A stretch of 64,000 nt of DNA, taken from Trichomonas vaginalis G3. Its lineage: Eukaryota; Parabasalia; Trichomonadida; Trichomonadidae. A program made the position numbers and the translations under genes. Numbering within the stretch: position 1 is the first letter of the stretch; each line of letters starts with the position of its first letter. Shown piece by piece: positions 10,494 to 19,775 of the stretch. Under the pieces are notes generated by a model. The model ran no database searches. It worked only from the letters and a program-made list of their open reading frames with translations, and was not told where the DNA came from. The DNA lies in contig NC_067207.1 in NCBI RefSeq assembly GCF_026262505.1, forward strand, positions 7,718,082 through 7,782,081. Direction: 5' to 3'.

Positions 10494-11300
10494 CCCTCTT
10501 CCTCGCAATACAACTCCATATCATTAACTTGTATTTAAAGGCTTCCATATACAAAACTATATATAATGTTTGAAAGTTAAATCCAATCTTTTTCTATTTC
10601 TAAAAAAATTGAGACCTAAACACGAGATAGCTTTCAGAAAATTTTCAGGGACATTTTTAATCATTTTTTTATTTATTGTAATATCTTTGTTATTAAATTT
10701 GAATTGTTTAATATTTGAATGTAAAGTATAGATCCGTATTTTTCCCAAGTGAGCGGGGTATCTCTAATCCCAGCCCTATCGTCCTCCCAGTGTCAGTTTT
10801 TAATATAAAATCCAAAATTTTTTTAAAAATAAAAATTTCGAGAAATTTTTCTAGTTTTTTTTTCTTTGATTTCAATAATTCAAAATAAATTTTGGAGTAA
10901 AAAGACACTATTTAATGAAATTCATATGAGTGAATGTGGATAAATACTCTCAAAACATACAATTTATATATTTTTTCTTTATATTATCAACTAATTAGTG
11001 ATAATTTTTTTTGAATCAGATTTTTTTCATTAAAAATATAATATATAACGCAATAATGATGTACACATACGCATCTACACATCAAAATATAAAGTTTGTT
11101 TTGGTCTGGGCCCCCCAACCCAAAATTCTAAAAAAATTGAATAAAATTGAATACTTGGGGCTGGGATACCCAGCCCGAAATCGAATTGAATTTTTTGAAT
11201 TAAAGAATATATTTACGTATTTATAATATATATGTGATGTTTATAAAAAATACTAAATTTTTGTCAAAAAATTCAATTTATTCAAAACGTATATTAAGTG
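10494..11300. other. A+T-rich spacer, no gene supported
   Basis: Low-complexity A+T-rich DNA with two short GC-rich patches (10745-10795 and 11100-11185), the second containing CTGGGATACCCAG-like palindromic sequence. No open frame here looks like a protein. Confidence 0.45.
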
Positions 11301-12225
11301 ATCACTTCATTAGTAGGATCAGCGATCCTACTAAATGGTGAGAATGCCACTAGCTAAAAAGGGAGTCCTTGGAGCTCTTGATCTCTTGTCAGTAGAGTCC
11401 ATAATGAGGCATGGCATCTACTGATTAGAGATCAGAGCAATCCTACCTTACCTTCAGGAGCTACAAAGCTCCTAATCGTTACGAGAGGGAGCCTTGGAGC
11501 TCCTGAAGCTCATCAGCAGAGGATATTTACCATTTGGGCCTCTTTTGATGAAAGATGCGAAGCCCATCTACGAACCAGGAGCTCCAAAGCTCCTAATCCT
11601 TACGAAAGGGAGCTTTGGAGCTCCTGAGTCTTCATCAACAGAGTCCCAGTTGATAAATATCCTATGCTGATGAAAGATGCGAAGCACATCTTCGAACCAG
11701 GAGCTCCAAAGCTCCTATTCCTTACGAAAGGGAGCTCTGGAGCTTCTGAAACTCCTCCTATTATAAAATAGGACAGTTTTCTTCTGAGGCTTCTCATCAA
11801 ATCTAAGACTTCAGAAGAAAGCTGTCCTATCCGTGTATACTTACATTCTGATGGACTACAAGTGTACAACTTTAAGGCAGAGATTATCCGAGGCCTCTCA
11901 TCAAATGAGGGACCTCGGATAATCTCTGTCTTAAGTAGTCAAATAGCTTTTCTGACTATTCAGGGACAAGAGAACAAGAGTTGGAATACTCTAAGGCAAG
12001 GTTCTTCCGAAATCTCTCATCGAATGAGAGACTTCAGAAGGACCTTGCCAAATCCTTGAACACCGATATCCTTGGAACCGAGCTAGGACCAAGGAGAAGT
12101 AGTGTACTATAGCGCACGATGGCAATCTCGGAAATACTTATATTGCCACATGCACAATATCTATTCAGCCTGACTCCTATATACAAGAAGTCAGGCAGAA
12201 TAGATATTGTGCATATGATTTGCAG
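11300..12225. repeat. Chain of diverse stem-loops
   Basis: At least eight consecutive inverted repeats with short loops lie head to tail: near 11309-11331, 11372-11430, 11453-11518, 11576-11627, 11697-11752, 11770-11831, 11874-11935, 11994-12052 and 12150-12216. Several arms are perfect over 17-22 bp. Those at 11547 and 11669 belong to a degenerate 122-bp tandem unit; three others share a TCTCATC(A/G)AAT-type loop. The region is richer in G+C than its surroundings. It carries no convincing gene. It could specify folded or double-stranded RNA, or be a decayed foldback repeat. Confidence 0.75.
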
Positions 12226-12440
12226 AACTCTCATATATATAAATTTTTGTTATCCCAAAAAGGTGACACTTTGGGTGTATCGTCTATCCCAGGGATGCAA
12301 AATTCACATCACCTTGTATCTATAATGTAAAGAATTGAATAGTAATAATTTTAGTTTTAATACATAGCTAATTGCTAAGCAAAATAATTAATTTATTGTA
12401 ATTTTGACATGTAAACTAAAGGGGAATTTAGCCGGCCAAA
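12226..12440. other. Spacer without gene
   Basis: A+T-rich sequence between the stem-loop chain and Polinton piece D. Nothing recognised. Confidence 0.4.
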
Positions 12441-12692
12441 TATATGTCACTTTTTGACTTCACCTCACTTCCACCATTTCGTCTTATGACAAAAATACAA
12501 GACTTGTTCTGAAAAAATACAAGACTTGTCTTGAATCAGGACAAAACTTTACAAAATGTAAACTTTACATAACCGTTTCTATCGTACATGATATTTAGTT
12601 GACATTGTAAACTATCTTCATGTAAAGTATGGCGGTTTGAAACCGTCGGGAACCTTCACTTTTTTGACGAACTTTCCGCAGCAATTTTTAAA

Positions 12693-12919
12693 ATGTGTGA
12701 AAACTCAACGGTTTGACACGTGCCATATGTCATTTTACTCAGAATTTTGTGCTGAATTCAGCAAAAATAATTTTTAGGGTAGATGGGTATATCTAACCTA
12801 ATTTCTACCACGAATTCTACCCTCATTATTTATAATCGTTTTACATGGTAAACGTTATTTTTGGAATTTTGTGAAAACTCAACGGTTTGACACATGCCAT
12901 ATGCCATTTTACTCAGAAT
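12693..12919 (+). repeat. Two direct repeats before the KilA-N cassette
   Basis: About 50 bp starting GTGAAAACTCAACGGTTTGA occurs at about 12695-12745 and 12871-12919. Each ends in TTTTACTCAGAAT, which also occurs near other KilA-N gene edges in element B (for example near 33484). Confidence 0.7.
12761..12810 (+). repeat. Left arm of inverted repeat flanking KilA-N gene
   Basis: About 50 bp around GGGTAGATGGGTATATCTAA returns inverted at 13703-13751, so the KilA-N gene 12951-13631 lies between the arms like a cassette. Only a couple of mismatches separate the arms. Confidence 0.8.
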
Positions 12920-12950
12920 CTCACGAATTCAGCAAAAATAATGAGTTCAT

Positions 12951-13631
12951 TTACCTACAATATTTTTGTACAAAACGACCCCAAACTTTTAACTTCTTTT
13001 CTGCAGTTTCTAATGCTATCTTAGCGAGTTCATATTCTCTAAATTCTCTCTTTAAATCTTCTTGTTCCCATTGGTCTAGTTCGTATGGAGAATCTCTATA
13101 ACCATAACATATCTCACGTTCATGTTCTAATTGTTTTTCGCACATTTTTCTAACTTCTTCTTCAAACAAAGGTTTAGCATTCTCTACTGTATCTTCGAGT
13201 TCTTCTTCATCTAACTTCTCATGAACTTTCTTGTCTATGGAGTCCATAATTTTTCCAACTGCTATGCAATATTTTGGAGAAGCCCACATTGCTATATAGT
13301 TTATAAGTCTTGGGTCTACATACGTTCCTCTAACCTGTTTGATTTCATCAGGAATTCCTGCATGAATTTTGTATAAAAAGCAACCGCCGGAATTCGGACT
13401 GTTGCTATATTCTTCACAAAATGCCTTATAATACTCTTCCCAGGACTTATTTTCCAACAACTTTCTAAAGTCTTTCCTAAACTGCTGACACATATTTGTT
13501 GCATTAATGTAACCATCCTTGTCTCTACGTAAGACTTCAATACCATTATAAGTGCCTTTTGTGAATGTTTCGCCATTATATTTGTTAGTGAATGTTTTTG
13601 CTTCGACTGACATTTCTGTTCTTACATACAA
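12951..13631 (-). CDS. KilA-N domain protein, 226 aa
   Basis: The N-terminal half carries the KilA-N DNA-binding fold: a TYNGIEVLRRDKDGYINATN segment (about residues 27-47), then a long insert, then the diagnostic YVDPRLINYIAMWASPKYC block (about 126-145). KilA-N domains are common in large DNA viruses and phages and bind DNA, probably regulating transcription or replication. The C-terminal third is strongly charged and helical, likely a coiled coil. The gene is flanked by a 50-bp inverted repeat. A close paralogue lies at 34996-35658 and a more distant one at 32190-32582. The frame is open. Confidence 0.85.
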   Translation of the reverse strand: MYVRTEMSVEAKTFTNKYNGETFTKGTYNGIEVLRRDKDGYINATNMCQQFRKDFRKLLENKSWEEYYKAFCEEYSNSPNSGGCFLYKIHAGIPDEIKQVRGTYVDPRLINYIAMWASPKYCIAVGKIMDSIDKKVHEKLDEEELEDTVENAKPLFEEEVRKMCEKQLEHEREICYGYRDSPYELDQWEQEDLKREFREYELAKIALETAEKKLKVWGRFVQKYCR

Positions 13632-13702
13632 AATAAAAAAATAAATAAAAATAAAACTAACTTTATTTTTTCTATCTTAAGGAAATTCATGAAAATTCAT
13701 GA

Positions 13703-13751
13703 GGGTAGAAATGAGGTTAGATATACCCATCTACCCTAAAAATTATTTTTG
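13703..13751 (-). repeat. Right arm of inverted repeat flanking KilA-N gene
   Basis: Inverted partner of 12761-12810. A GC-rich stretch with GGGCTATGCCCC and CGCCGCTTTGCG lies just to its right (13757-13780), of the kind found between or within other genes here. Confidence 0.8.
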
Positions 13752-13860
13752 TTCATGGGCTATGCCCCGCCGCTTTGCGTCTTTATGTTAAAATTCATGG
13801 TACCATTAATAATTTCATGATTGTTCTCATTCATGTCTGATTTACATCCAACGAAAAAGT

Positions 13861-14946
13861 TTAGAATAATTTTCTTATTCTTTCTGGCATATTTTTGTCT
13901 TTCCAGTACTCCCGCTCTAATGGACCCAGATGAGTTGGTTTAGATTCTCTCAAGTTCTTAGATGGTATAACATCTTCAACGCCTCCTTCATATCTTACTT
14001 TATAAGTGTCATCGTTTATGTTATAGCCAAGTATTTCAATAACCACTCCTCGCTTTGCTTCGTCAATGGTTTCAGCAAGTTTGCCATTACTACTTTCGAC
14101 TAATTTATGACGAGGATAAAACGCAATAGAGTCGTCGGCAGCTTTTATAAGATATCCATTACCTTGCGTAGAGTCTACGATATAATAATTTCGACTTAAC
14201 CTTAAACGTTTCTTTGTCAACGGTTTGTCGTCAAGAACTACACGAACTTTTGTACCAGGAATGAGTGTAAATTGTTTTGAATTTCTGATATTTTGTGTTT
14301 GGCTTCGTTTCTTTTGTATATACTTTTCTTCTTGTTGTTGTGTCATTGAATTTGGTGTATGTCCTGTTGTAGAATGTGTTGAGGAATTATATACTTCGAG
14401 AAAATGTTTCATTGTTTCTTCGGTAAAATCTCGCTCTTGGTTTAAATCTCTGAGCGTTCTTATGAAGCGGTTAATGATACCGAGTATGTTATGGTTATGG
14501 TCTTCAGTAGTGTAGTGAGTTATGTTATGCTTAATGAGAAATTCTGTGATTTCGTTGCTGAGGTATGCTGAATCCTGGTCTGATGTTAAAGTACTTGGGT
14601 TATGTTCTGCTACAAACTTTTGTAAAACTCTTAACACTTCACGAGTTCCTTTATTTCTCATTATATACGCAAAAGCTTTGCGAGTGTTAACATTTATGAA
14701 GATGAGGAATGGTTTATGTCCTCCTTTTCTGCTTTGAATGAGAGTGTCAAATTGGTATGCGTCGGGAGTGTTGGAGTAAATTGGTAAAAAGTAGTCGTAA
14801 GGGTTTATTTTTGTTTGATGTACAACATTTTTGTCAAAGAACTTTTTAACTTCAGCTCTGTTAGTAAATCCCCAACTCTTTGCAGCTTCATTGAATTTCT
14901 TAAATGACCTCCATGGATGTTGTTCGAATACTTCTTTCAAGCTCAT
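13861..14946 (-). CDS. Retroviral-type (DDE) integrase of Polinton, 361 aa
   Basis: An open 361-residue frame with an rve-type catalytic core: AYQFDTLI (first Asp, about residue 67), LTSDQDSAYL (second Asp, about 121) and a helix with NILGIINRFIRTLRDL in the third-acid region (about 155-170). A leading helical part and an SH3-like C-terminal part (VRVVLDDKPL to YPRHKLV, about 232-285) fit Polinton integrases, followed by a chromo-like tail. The enzyme inserts element DNA and generates the 5-6 bp target duplications. A decayed plus-strand relative is at 41840-42802. Confidence 0.88.
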   Translation of the reverse strand: MSLKEVFEQHPWRSFKKFNEAAKSWGFTNRAEVKKFFDKNVVHQTKINPYDYFLPIYSNTPDAYQFDTLIQSRKGGHKPFLIFINVNTRKAFAYIMRNKGTREVLRVLQKFVAEHNPSTLTSDQDSAYLSNEITEFLIKHNITHYTTEDHNHNILGIINRFIRTLRDLNQERDFTEETMKHFLEVYNSSTHSTTGHTPNSMTQQQEEKYIQKKRSQTQNIRNSKQFTLIPGTKVRVVLDDKPLTKKRLRLSRNYYIVDSTQGNGYLIKAADDSIAFYPRHKLVESSNGKLAETIDEAKRGVVIEILGYNINDDTYKVRYEGGVEDVIPSKNLRESKPTHLGPLEREYWKDKNMPERIRKLF

Positions 14947-14984
14947 TTATGTAAAGTTAAAGATTTCATTGAACACGGTAAGCC

Positions 14985-15026
14985 TTGACCCAAAGGGTCT
15001 AGGCTCAAGCGCGTTCATTGAACGCG
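14985..15026. terminator. Paired GC-rich hairpins between integrase and fibre genes
   Basis: Two short perfect hairpins, GACCCAAAGGGTC and GCGTTCATTGAACGC, lie between the start of the integrase gene and the end of the fibre gene. They may mark a 3' processing site or be mobile palindromes. The function is a guess. Confidence 0.35.
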
Positions 15027-16913
15027 GTACCATGCGAATACAGTCACAAATGGTGGCATATAATCTGCACCCGAGCCTGTTGGATTTGTTGTGAAAGTGT
15101 GTGAATGATTTCCTCCTGGTTCAGTTGGTCGAAAAATCTTTTTTGCTGCATTGTTATAAGATGGAGATAAAACGTCATTGCCAGCTTCATATTCTGAGTT
15201 GTATAATGGGTGGTCTCTTAATGAGTGGCTATGGTCGCCAGAAAAGTTTGTAGTTCCTGTATGAGTGTGCGGTGGAAGGTTTGCTTCTTTAATTTTCTTC
15301 GAACCACCTGTTTGCTTTGAAGAGTTCGCACAATAGAGGAATTTATCTACAATCTGTTCCCACGTACCAAAACCTAAAACACTTGCCGGATTTGTTGAAT
15401 TCATTGACGTATAAATAGAGCCTATAGGATATATGGTTTCAAGAATCTGAGTCTTCATTGTTTGAAGTTCATGTTTAACATTTATAAAGCCATCGCCGTC
15501 TACAATATTTATATTGTTTGTTATTAAACCATTAGGAAAAGTAGGAGGATAAATTCTTTGTTCTTGTACAGTTGCACCGTCTCTTCCTGTTTTTGTTACT
15601 TCTTCAATGTATGCATTAATTTCTTTAATCCTGATTGTTTGAAATTCTTCATGCACATGCTCTTTATCAGCTTTTCCATTAATTTTATCATTTACTTCCG
15701 ACTTCTTTGCATAATTTTCATCTACATAAGTTTTGTCGGCTTTCTTATCTAACATTGCTGGTAGTTCATGTGCTTCAAAGTTTCTGGCATGACCTTCAAT
15801 GTTCCTGCAACTGTTATCTAAACTGTTAAGCGTGTCTTTTACGCTTGTACTTGGATTCTCTAAAGGTGCACTTGAACCAAGGTCAAAGTTCAGTATTATG
15901 TCATCAGCTCTAACAGTAGTGAAGGATTCATGTGTATGGTTTTTGTCTGCTTTACTGTCTAAAGAAGTTTGAAGTTCATTTATATCGTAGATATTGTGTT
16001 TATGAGATTTCAAAACTTTGTTCATTGCGTCAAGTTCATTTTTGTCAGCTTTACTTTTAATAGCATCTTCAAAAGTTATTTTTGCCTTAACTCTTAACAT
16101 AAATCTTGGTTCAACTAATACACCGTTAACAAAGAAGTATGAAGCATAAATTTCAGCGTTATAACCAAATGTTTGTGGTGCTATACCTGTGTCATACTGT
16201 ACAGTACAGTGTATGTCATAACCTTTAGCACGAATGAATTTATATCTTCTTTCATTAACATTTTTCGTCTTCACTTTTTCACCCTGTGTTAAATATCCAT
16301 GATAGTCCGTTATAATCTGTTCGTCTGAACTTATATAATGAACATGGTTCTTGTCCGCTTTACTATTTAATGTAGCTTGAAGTTCATTTATATCGGAGAT
16401 ATTGTGTTTATGAGATTTCAAAACTTTGTTCATTGCGTCAAGTTCATTTTTGTCCGCTTTACTATTTAATGTAGCTTGAAGTTCATTTATATCGGAGATA
16501 TTGTGTTTATGTTCTTTATCTGCTTTTTCGGCTAATTTCTCTTCTATCTCATTTATTTCAAGTTCATGCCTACCACCACCTCCCGAAGAAGTATTTTTCT
16601 TCAGCTCTTGAAGAACGTCCACTTCGCCATCTTTGGTGTCAATAATGAGACTTTGTGTTAAAACCTTTCCTGTCTTAATGGATGTTTGTAAAACTTCTTC
16701 TTCGCCGTGTTCGGGGTCATGGTCGTCATCATATCTTGTGAAATCAGAGATGTTGTCATACATTAAGCATATCTGTCTCAAAAGTTCTGCTATTTGAAAC
16801 TGGAACGAAAGATATACAGAACTTTCATCATCTCCTAAAGTCAAGTCTGCTTTCTTAAGTATTTCTTGAATGTATGCAATGAGAACAGAGTACCTTGGAA
16901 AATATTCGAACAA
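15015..16913 (-). CDS. Phage-like fibre protein with collar/receptor domain, 632 aa
   Basis: Long fibre architecture. The N-terminal ~140 residues are helical, followed by several ~35-residue repeats of the phage tail-fibre type (HKHNISDINELQATL followed by NSKADKN; roughly residues 135-190 and 290-330 and onward). The C-terminal ~150 residues form a phage collar-like tip: YPIGSIYTSMN, GFGTWEQIVD, a His-rich HTHTG/HSHS stretch probably binding metal, and MPPFVTVFAWYRV at the end. It likely makes the trimeric attachment fibre. It overlaps the upstream collagen-like gene by about 70 bp. A shorter decayed relative lies at 42815-44395. Confidence 0.82.
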   Translation of the reverse strand: MFEYFPRYSVLIAYIQEILKKADLTLGDDESSVYLSFQFQIAELLRQICLMYDNISDFTRYDDDHDPEHGEEEVLQTSIKTGKVLTQSLIIDTKDGEVDVLQELKKNTSSGGGGRHELEINEIEEKLAEKADKEHKHNISDINELQATLNSKADKNELDAMNKVLKSHKHNISDINELQATLNSKADKNHVHYISSDEQIITDYHGYLTQGEKVKTKNVNERRYKFIRAKGYDIHCTVQYDTGIAPQTFGYNAEIYASYFFVNGVLVEPRFMLRVKAKITFEDAIKSKADKNELDAMNKVLKSHKHNIYDINELQTSLDSKADKNHTHESFTTVRADDIILNFDLGSSAPLENPSTSVKDTLNSLDNSCRNIEGHARNFEAHELPAMLDKKADKTYVDENYAKKSEVNDKINGKADKEHVHEEFQTIRIKEINAYIEEVTKTGRDGATVQEQRIYPPTFPNGLITNNINIVDGDGFINVKHELQTMKTQILETIYPIGSIYTSMNSTNPASVLGFGTWEQIVDKFLYCANSSKQTGGSKKIKEANLPPHTHTGTTNFSGDHSHSLRDHPLYNSEYEAGNDVLSPSYNNAAKKIFRPTEPGGNHSHTFTTNPTGSGADYMPPFVTVFAWYRVQ

Positions 16914-18085
16914 TATTTCATTAGCTGTTGGTTTTGGTGGTTCTTCTGGAGTTTCTTTGTTTTAGTTCCTTCTGTAGGTTCTGTTGGAGTTTCTGCATCT
17001 CTTGACTTCAATGCTCTTGCTCTCAAAGACCTAAATGTTAGAGCACCGGGTTTTACAAAGGACTTTATAAATGCTTTAATAGTTCCTGGTAAGTTATTGT
17101 TAGCATTAAGTAAGTTCCTTATGCTTCCATCATGTACGTCCATAGCACTATGTAAAAAATCTATACTTTTCTTGTAGTCAGCAATAGACTGACTGTGATT
17201 TTTTAAAGATTTGTCAATACCTTTAAGCCAATCTTCATGCATGTCTACTGAGCCAAGAATATCATTTGCTTCCTTTAGTGTATTTTGTGCTTCTCGTAAA
17301 GTATCCAATCCCGTACGTGCATTGTTTGCTATACGTCTTACAGTATCTATTTGACTCCTTGTTTCTTGCATCCAACCAGATAAAGTTTTAATAGTATCCG
17401 AACCATTTGAAATGAAGTTCAAAGCATTTTTAACGTCATCTAAAACTTCTTCACCAAGTACTGCCCATATCTTTCCGATTTGGTATTGAAGAACTCCATA
17501 TGAAGCAGCTGTTAAACCAGTATTTATAAGGTTCCATATCCATGATTTAGCAGTTTTTCCATCCTTTCCATCCTTTCCATCCAAACCGTTTTCGCCTTGA
17601 GGTCCTTGTATTCCTTGTATTCCTTGTATTCCTTGTGGTCCTTGAGGTCCGGTGTCACCCTTCTCTCCTTTCAGTTCATCTTTATGTTCGTTATAATATT
17701 CTAATGTCATAAGGTGTACATCATTACTGCTACCAGCAACGCCGAGAATTTGTTTCTCATTCATGACTAAATTCTTTAGGCATTTAATGTTGTCGTCAAA
17801 TTGAAAGCTCTTTAACAATTCAATGAGAACATTCAGTACTTTCACTAATGAGGCATCTACTGTTGAATTTATATATTGCACCGTTCCATCATTTATGATG
17901 GGAACCTTGCTTGTTGTAATGAATGGGTCATAAGTGTTAAAAGTATCGAAATCAATGACTTTTTTAGTTTTTCCATCGTCAATGACTAAATCATTGCCTT
18001 CAATGGTTAAAGTTGAGTTTTCGTTTACTAGTTCATGTGCTCTTCTTGCTTCATTTGTTTCATACGCATATGCAGCAATAGTCAT
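16841..18085 (-). CDS. Collagen-like fibre/spike protein, up to 414 aa
   Basis: The N-terminal ~140 residues resemble the base of a virus fibre. Residues about 143-180 are Gly-X-Y collagen triplets (GPQGIQG and GKDGKDG units), after which comes a long helical, probably trimeric coiled-coil region ending in a Thr/Pro/Glu linker. Collagen-like repeats are frequent in phage and giant-virus fibres. It sits directly upstream of the phage-like fibre gene on the same strand, and the end of its frame overlaps that gene's start, so the two may make one fibre complex. The start is fixed by the 17-bp divergent promoter shared with 18103. Confidence 0.75.
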   Translation of the reverse strand: MTIAAYAYETNEARRAHELVNENSTLTIEGNDLVIDDGKTKKVIDFDTFNTYDPFITTSKVPIINDGTVQYINSTVDASLVKVLNVLIELLKSFQFDDNIKCLKNLVMNEKQILGVAGSSNDVHLMTLEYYNEHKDELKGEKGDTGPQGPQGIQGIQGIQGPQGENGLDGKDGKDGKTAKSWIWNLINTGLTAASYGVLQYQIGKIWAVLGEEVLDDVKNALNFISNGSDTIKTLSGWMQETRSQIDTVRRIANNARTGLDTLREAQNTLKEANDILGSVDMHEDWLKGIDKSLKNHSQSIADYKKSIDFLHSAMDVHDGSIRNLLNANNNLPGTIKAFIKSFVKPGALTFRSLRARALKSRDAETPTEPTEGTKTKKLQKNHQNQQLMKYCSNIFQGTLFSLHTFKKYLRKQT

Positions 18086-18102
18086 ATTTTAATGAGAATA
18101 AA
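18086..18102. promoter_or_regulatory. 17-bp divergent promoter
   Basis: Just 17 bp lie between the collagen-like gene start (18085, minus) and the capsid-type gene start (18103, plus). Leftwards it reads TCATTAAAATATG, an initiator match; rightwards, GAGAATAAAATG, the AGAATAAA variant seen elsewhere. Confidence 0.55.
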
Positions 18103-18879
18103 ATGTTGTTCTATTTGCAAAGTACAGACCCAAACGAATACGGGACAGTAAAGCTACAAACAAACATAGGTCTTCAGAATGAAGCGCTTGCTTTCAGAAT
18201 GGTTGACTTTAATACTATTGCTTCATTCGTTATAACTGACGAAACAGATTTCATGGAGCTTGAAATAGATGGAAAGAAGCATGAAATAAGATTTCACAAT
18301 AATGTAGAATATAAGATGGAAACATTAGCTGGAGTGTTAAATGCTCTCATAAATACTACAATAAACAAGGATAACGAAGAAAACTTAATGAATGTTAAAC
18401 TTATTGCAGGAGTTTTGAAGTTCAGTTATGCGAAGGAGTTTAAGATAACACGAATGAGTCATAGAGTTCAATTGCTTCTGGGAGCATACCATATGACATT
18501 TCCTTTGAAAAGTGTTGACAAAACGATTGAGATGAAATCCGTTCCATACGTATGTTATGGCAATTGTTTGTACATTGAGTCTAAAATAGCTAATGTCACA
18601 GGTATTTCAGGAGTTAATAGTAAAGGTTCAGTAGAATATAAGTCTTTCTGTTATGAAGTAAATTCAATGTTCATTCCAAACGTTCCTGTCATAGTAACTC
18701 ATTTAGGTAAATGGGTTCGCATTAGTCCTCATAATTTGAAAGACATGCAATTCAGACTAGTTGACTTTCAAGGCGAGCCCGTAGTACTGAAGGCACCAGT
18801 GCGAATGACTGTTGAAGTTGACTTTTTAGAAAATATTAAATGCAACGGCTTACAAGAGAACTCAGAGCTAAAAATATAA
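18103..18879 (+). CDS. Minor capsid-type protein, 258 aa
   Basis: An open frame with many beta-prone segments. Its layout parallels the 718-1560 protein: an early FITDETDFMELEIDGKKHE segment facing LTPEDFIVVNGKKYSFED, a middle KSVPYVCYGNCLYIES region facing TPILYIVSN, and a late RLVDFQGEPVVLKAP region facing LVDANFVPVKLLCP. I infer a homologous capsid-associated, possibly penton-like protein in a diverged Polinton lineage. The next gene starts 40 bp before this one ends. Confidence 0.55.
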   Translation: MLFYLQSTDPNEYGTVKLQTNIGLQNEALAFRMVDFNTIASFVITDETDFMELEIDGKKHEIRFHNNVEYKMETLAGVLNALINTTINKDNEENLMNVKLIAGVLKFSYAKEFKITRMSHRVQLLLGAYHMTFPLKSVDKTIEMKSVPYVCYGNCLYIESKIANVTGISGVNSKGSVEYKSFCYEVNSMFIPNVPVIVTHLGKWVRISPHNLKDMQFRLVDFQGEPVVLKAPVRMTVEVDFLENIKCNGLQENSELKI

Positions 18880-19112
18880 AGTATGAATGTTATGTATTAG
18901 GTCATGAACTTTGGTTGTTGCTGTTTGATGAAACAAATGAGTTAGTTATGTCAGTCAAGAGAACAGAAAAAGGCGTCAAAGGCGCCGAGCGCAAAGCGCT
19001 ATATTGTGTTAGTGAAAATTGCACCAAGTCAATAAGATTAGGTTTGCATTATGAAGATGAGTTCGATACTGTTGAAGAAGTTTTGGATAGATATTACAAA
19101 TTGCTAACTTGA
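18840..19112 (+). CDS. Unknown 90-aa protein with an in-frame GC-rich palindromic insert
   Basis: Starts MQRLTRELRAKNIKYECYVL and overlaps the preceding gene by 40 bp in another frame. Around residues 43-55 (KGVKGAERKAL) the DNA turns abruptly GC-rich and palindromic (GGCGCC, then GAGCGCAAAGCGC). This looks like a small repeat tolerated in frame between two ordinary A+T-rich parts. The family is not recognised. Confidence 0.5.
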   Translation: MQRLTRELRAKNIKYECYVLGHELWLLLFDETNELVMSVKRTEKGVKGAERKALYCVSENCTKSIRLGLHYEDEFDTVEEVLDRYYKLLT

Positions 19113-19135
19113 ATTTTTTTGACTGACTGACTGCT

Positions 19136-19750
19136 TTAATTTACTAAAACATATTTCAAACAAAGCTTATAGTAAGTAGATAGTTTTGTATACTCGTTCG
19201 AATATTTATACTTAAACTCAACTCCTGGAGTACCTGGTGTTTCAATGATGCGGATGTTACCTATTTTCATGAATATTGGAGTTTGACCACAGCATTCGAT
19301 TTCAGGGTCGAGATAGTCAATGACACATTGCTTTCCTGTTATTCGTGATATAATATTTTCAAGGTCCTCCTTTGTTAGAATTATTTGGTTCTTACTTATA
19401 AGATTTGTCAAAAGCTTCTTATCGTCTTTGAGTAAAATTGTTTGATATAACTGAAGAAGGTAATGGTCTACGTTATCTGAAGGATTTGTTTGAACATTTG
19501 TGTAAGGGTTGTCGTTGGCTTCTCTTGAAAGAACTTGGTCCAGTGGTGGATACTCTAACTTAACATCTGATGTAGCGTTAGCGTTTGAAGCTGTGTTTAA
19601 ATTCACCGACTTAAGATCTGGTTCTTTTTCTTTCAAACACTCCGAACTATAGTTCTTTATGACAATATTGTTTGTCGTTCGTGAGTCAACATTTGATGTT
19701 GGTTCAATTGGAACATTAACGGCACCAGCTAAGATGGATTTGCTTCTCAT
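19136..19750 (-). CDS. Conserved Polinton protein with CCG motif, 204 aa
   Basis: The N-terminal ~90 residues are low-complexity (Asn/Ser/Thr/Asp-rich). The C-terminal part has LTKEDLENIISRITGKQ and DPEIECCGQTPIFM, matching the C-terminal region of the small genes at 1625-2142 and 26852-27366 (EIEPDIACCG). It is divergent from the gene at 19776 across 25 bp. Open frame, conserved in three elements, function unknown. Confidence 0.6.
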   Translation of the reverse strand: MRSKSILAGAVNVPIEPTSNVDSRTTNNIVIKNYSSECLKEKEPDLKSVNLNTASNANATSDVKLEYPPLDQVLSREANDNPYTNVQTNPSDNVDHYLLQLYQTILLKDDKKLLTNLISKNQIILTKEDLENIISRITGKQCVIDYLDPEIECCGQTPIFMKIGNIRIIETPGTPGVEFKYKYSNEYTKLSTYYKLCLKYVLVN

Positions 19751-19775
19751 TTCATATAGAATAAAAACCTTTTAT
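19751..19775. promoter_or_regulatory. 25-bp divergent promoter
   Basis: Leftwards it reads TATTCTATATGAAATG ahead of the 19750 start; rightwards, TAGAATAAAAACCTTTTAT before the ATG at 19776. Same TATTCTA class as the other divergent gaps. Confidence 0.5.

Noticed and set aside
10557-11226. Small frames of 60-70 codons in the A+T-rich spacer
   Set aside because: Composition-driven, no protein-like patterns, no initiator before the starts.
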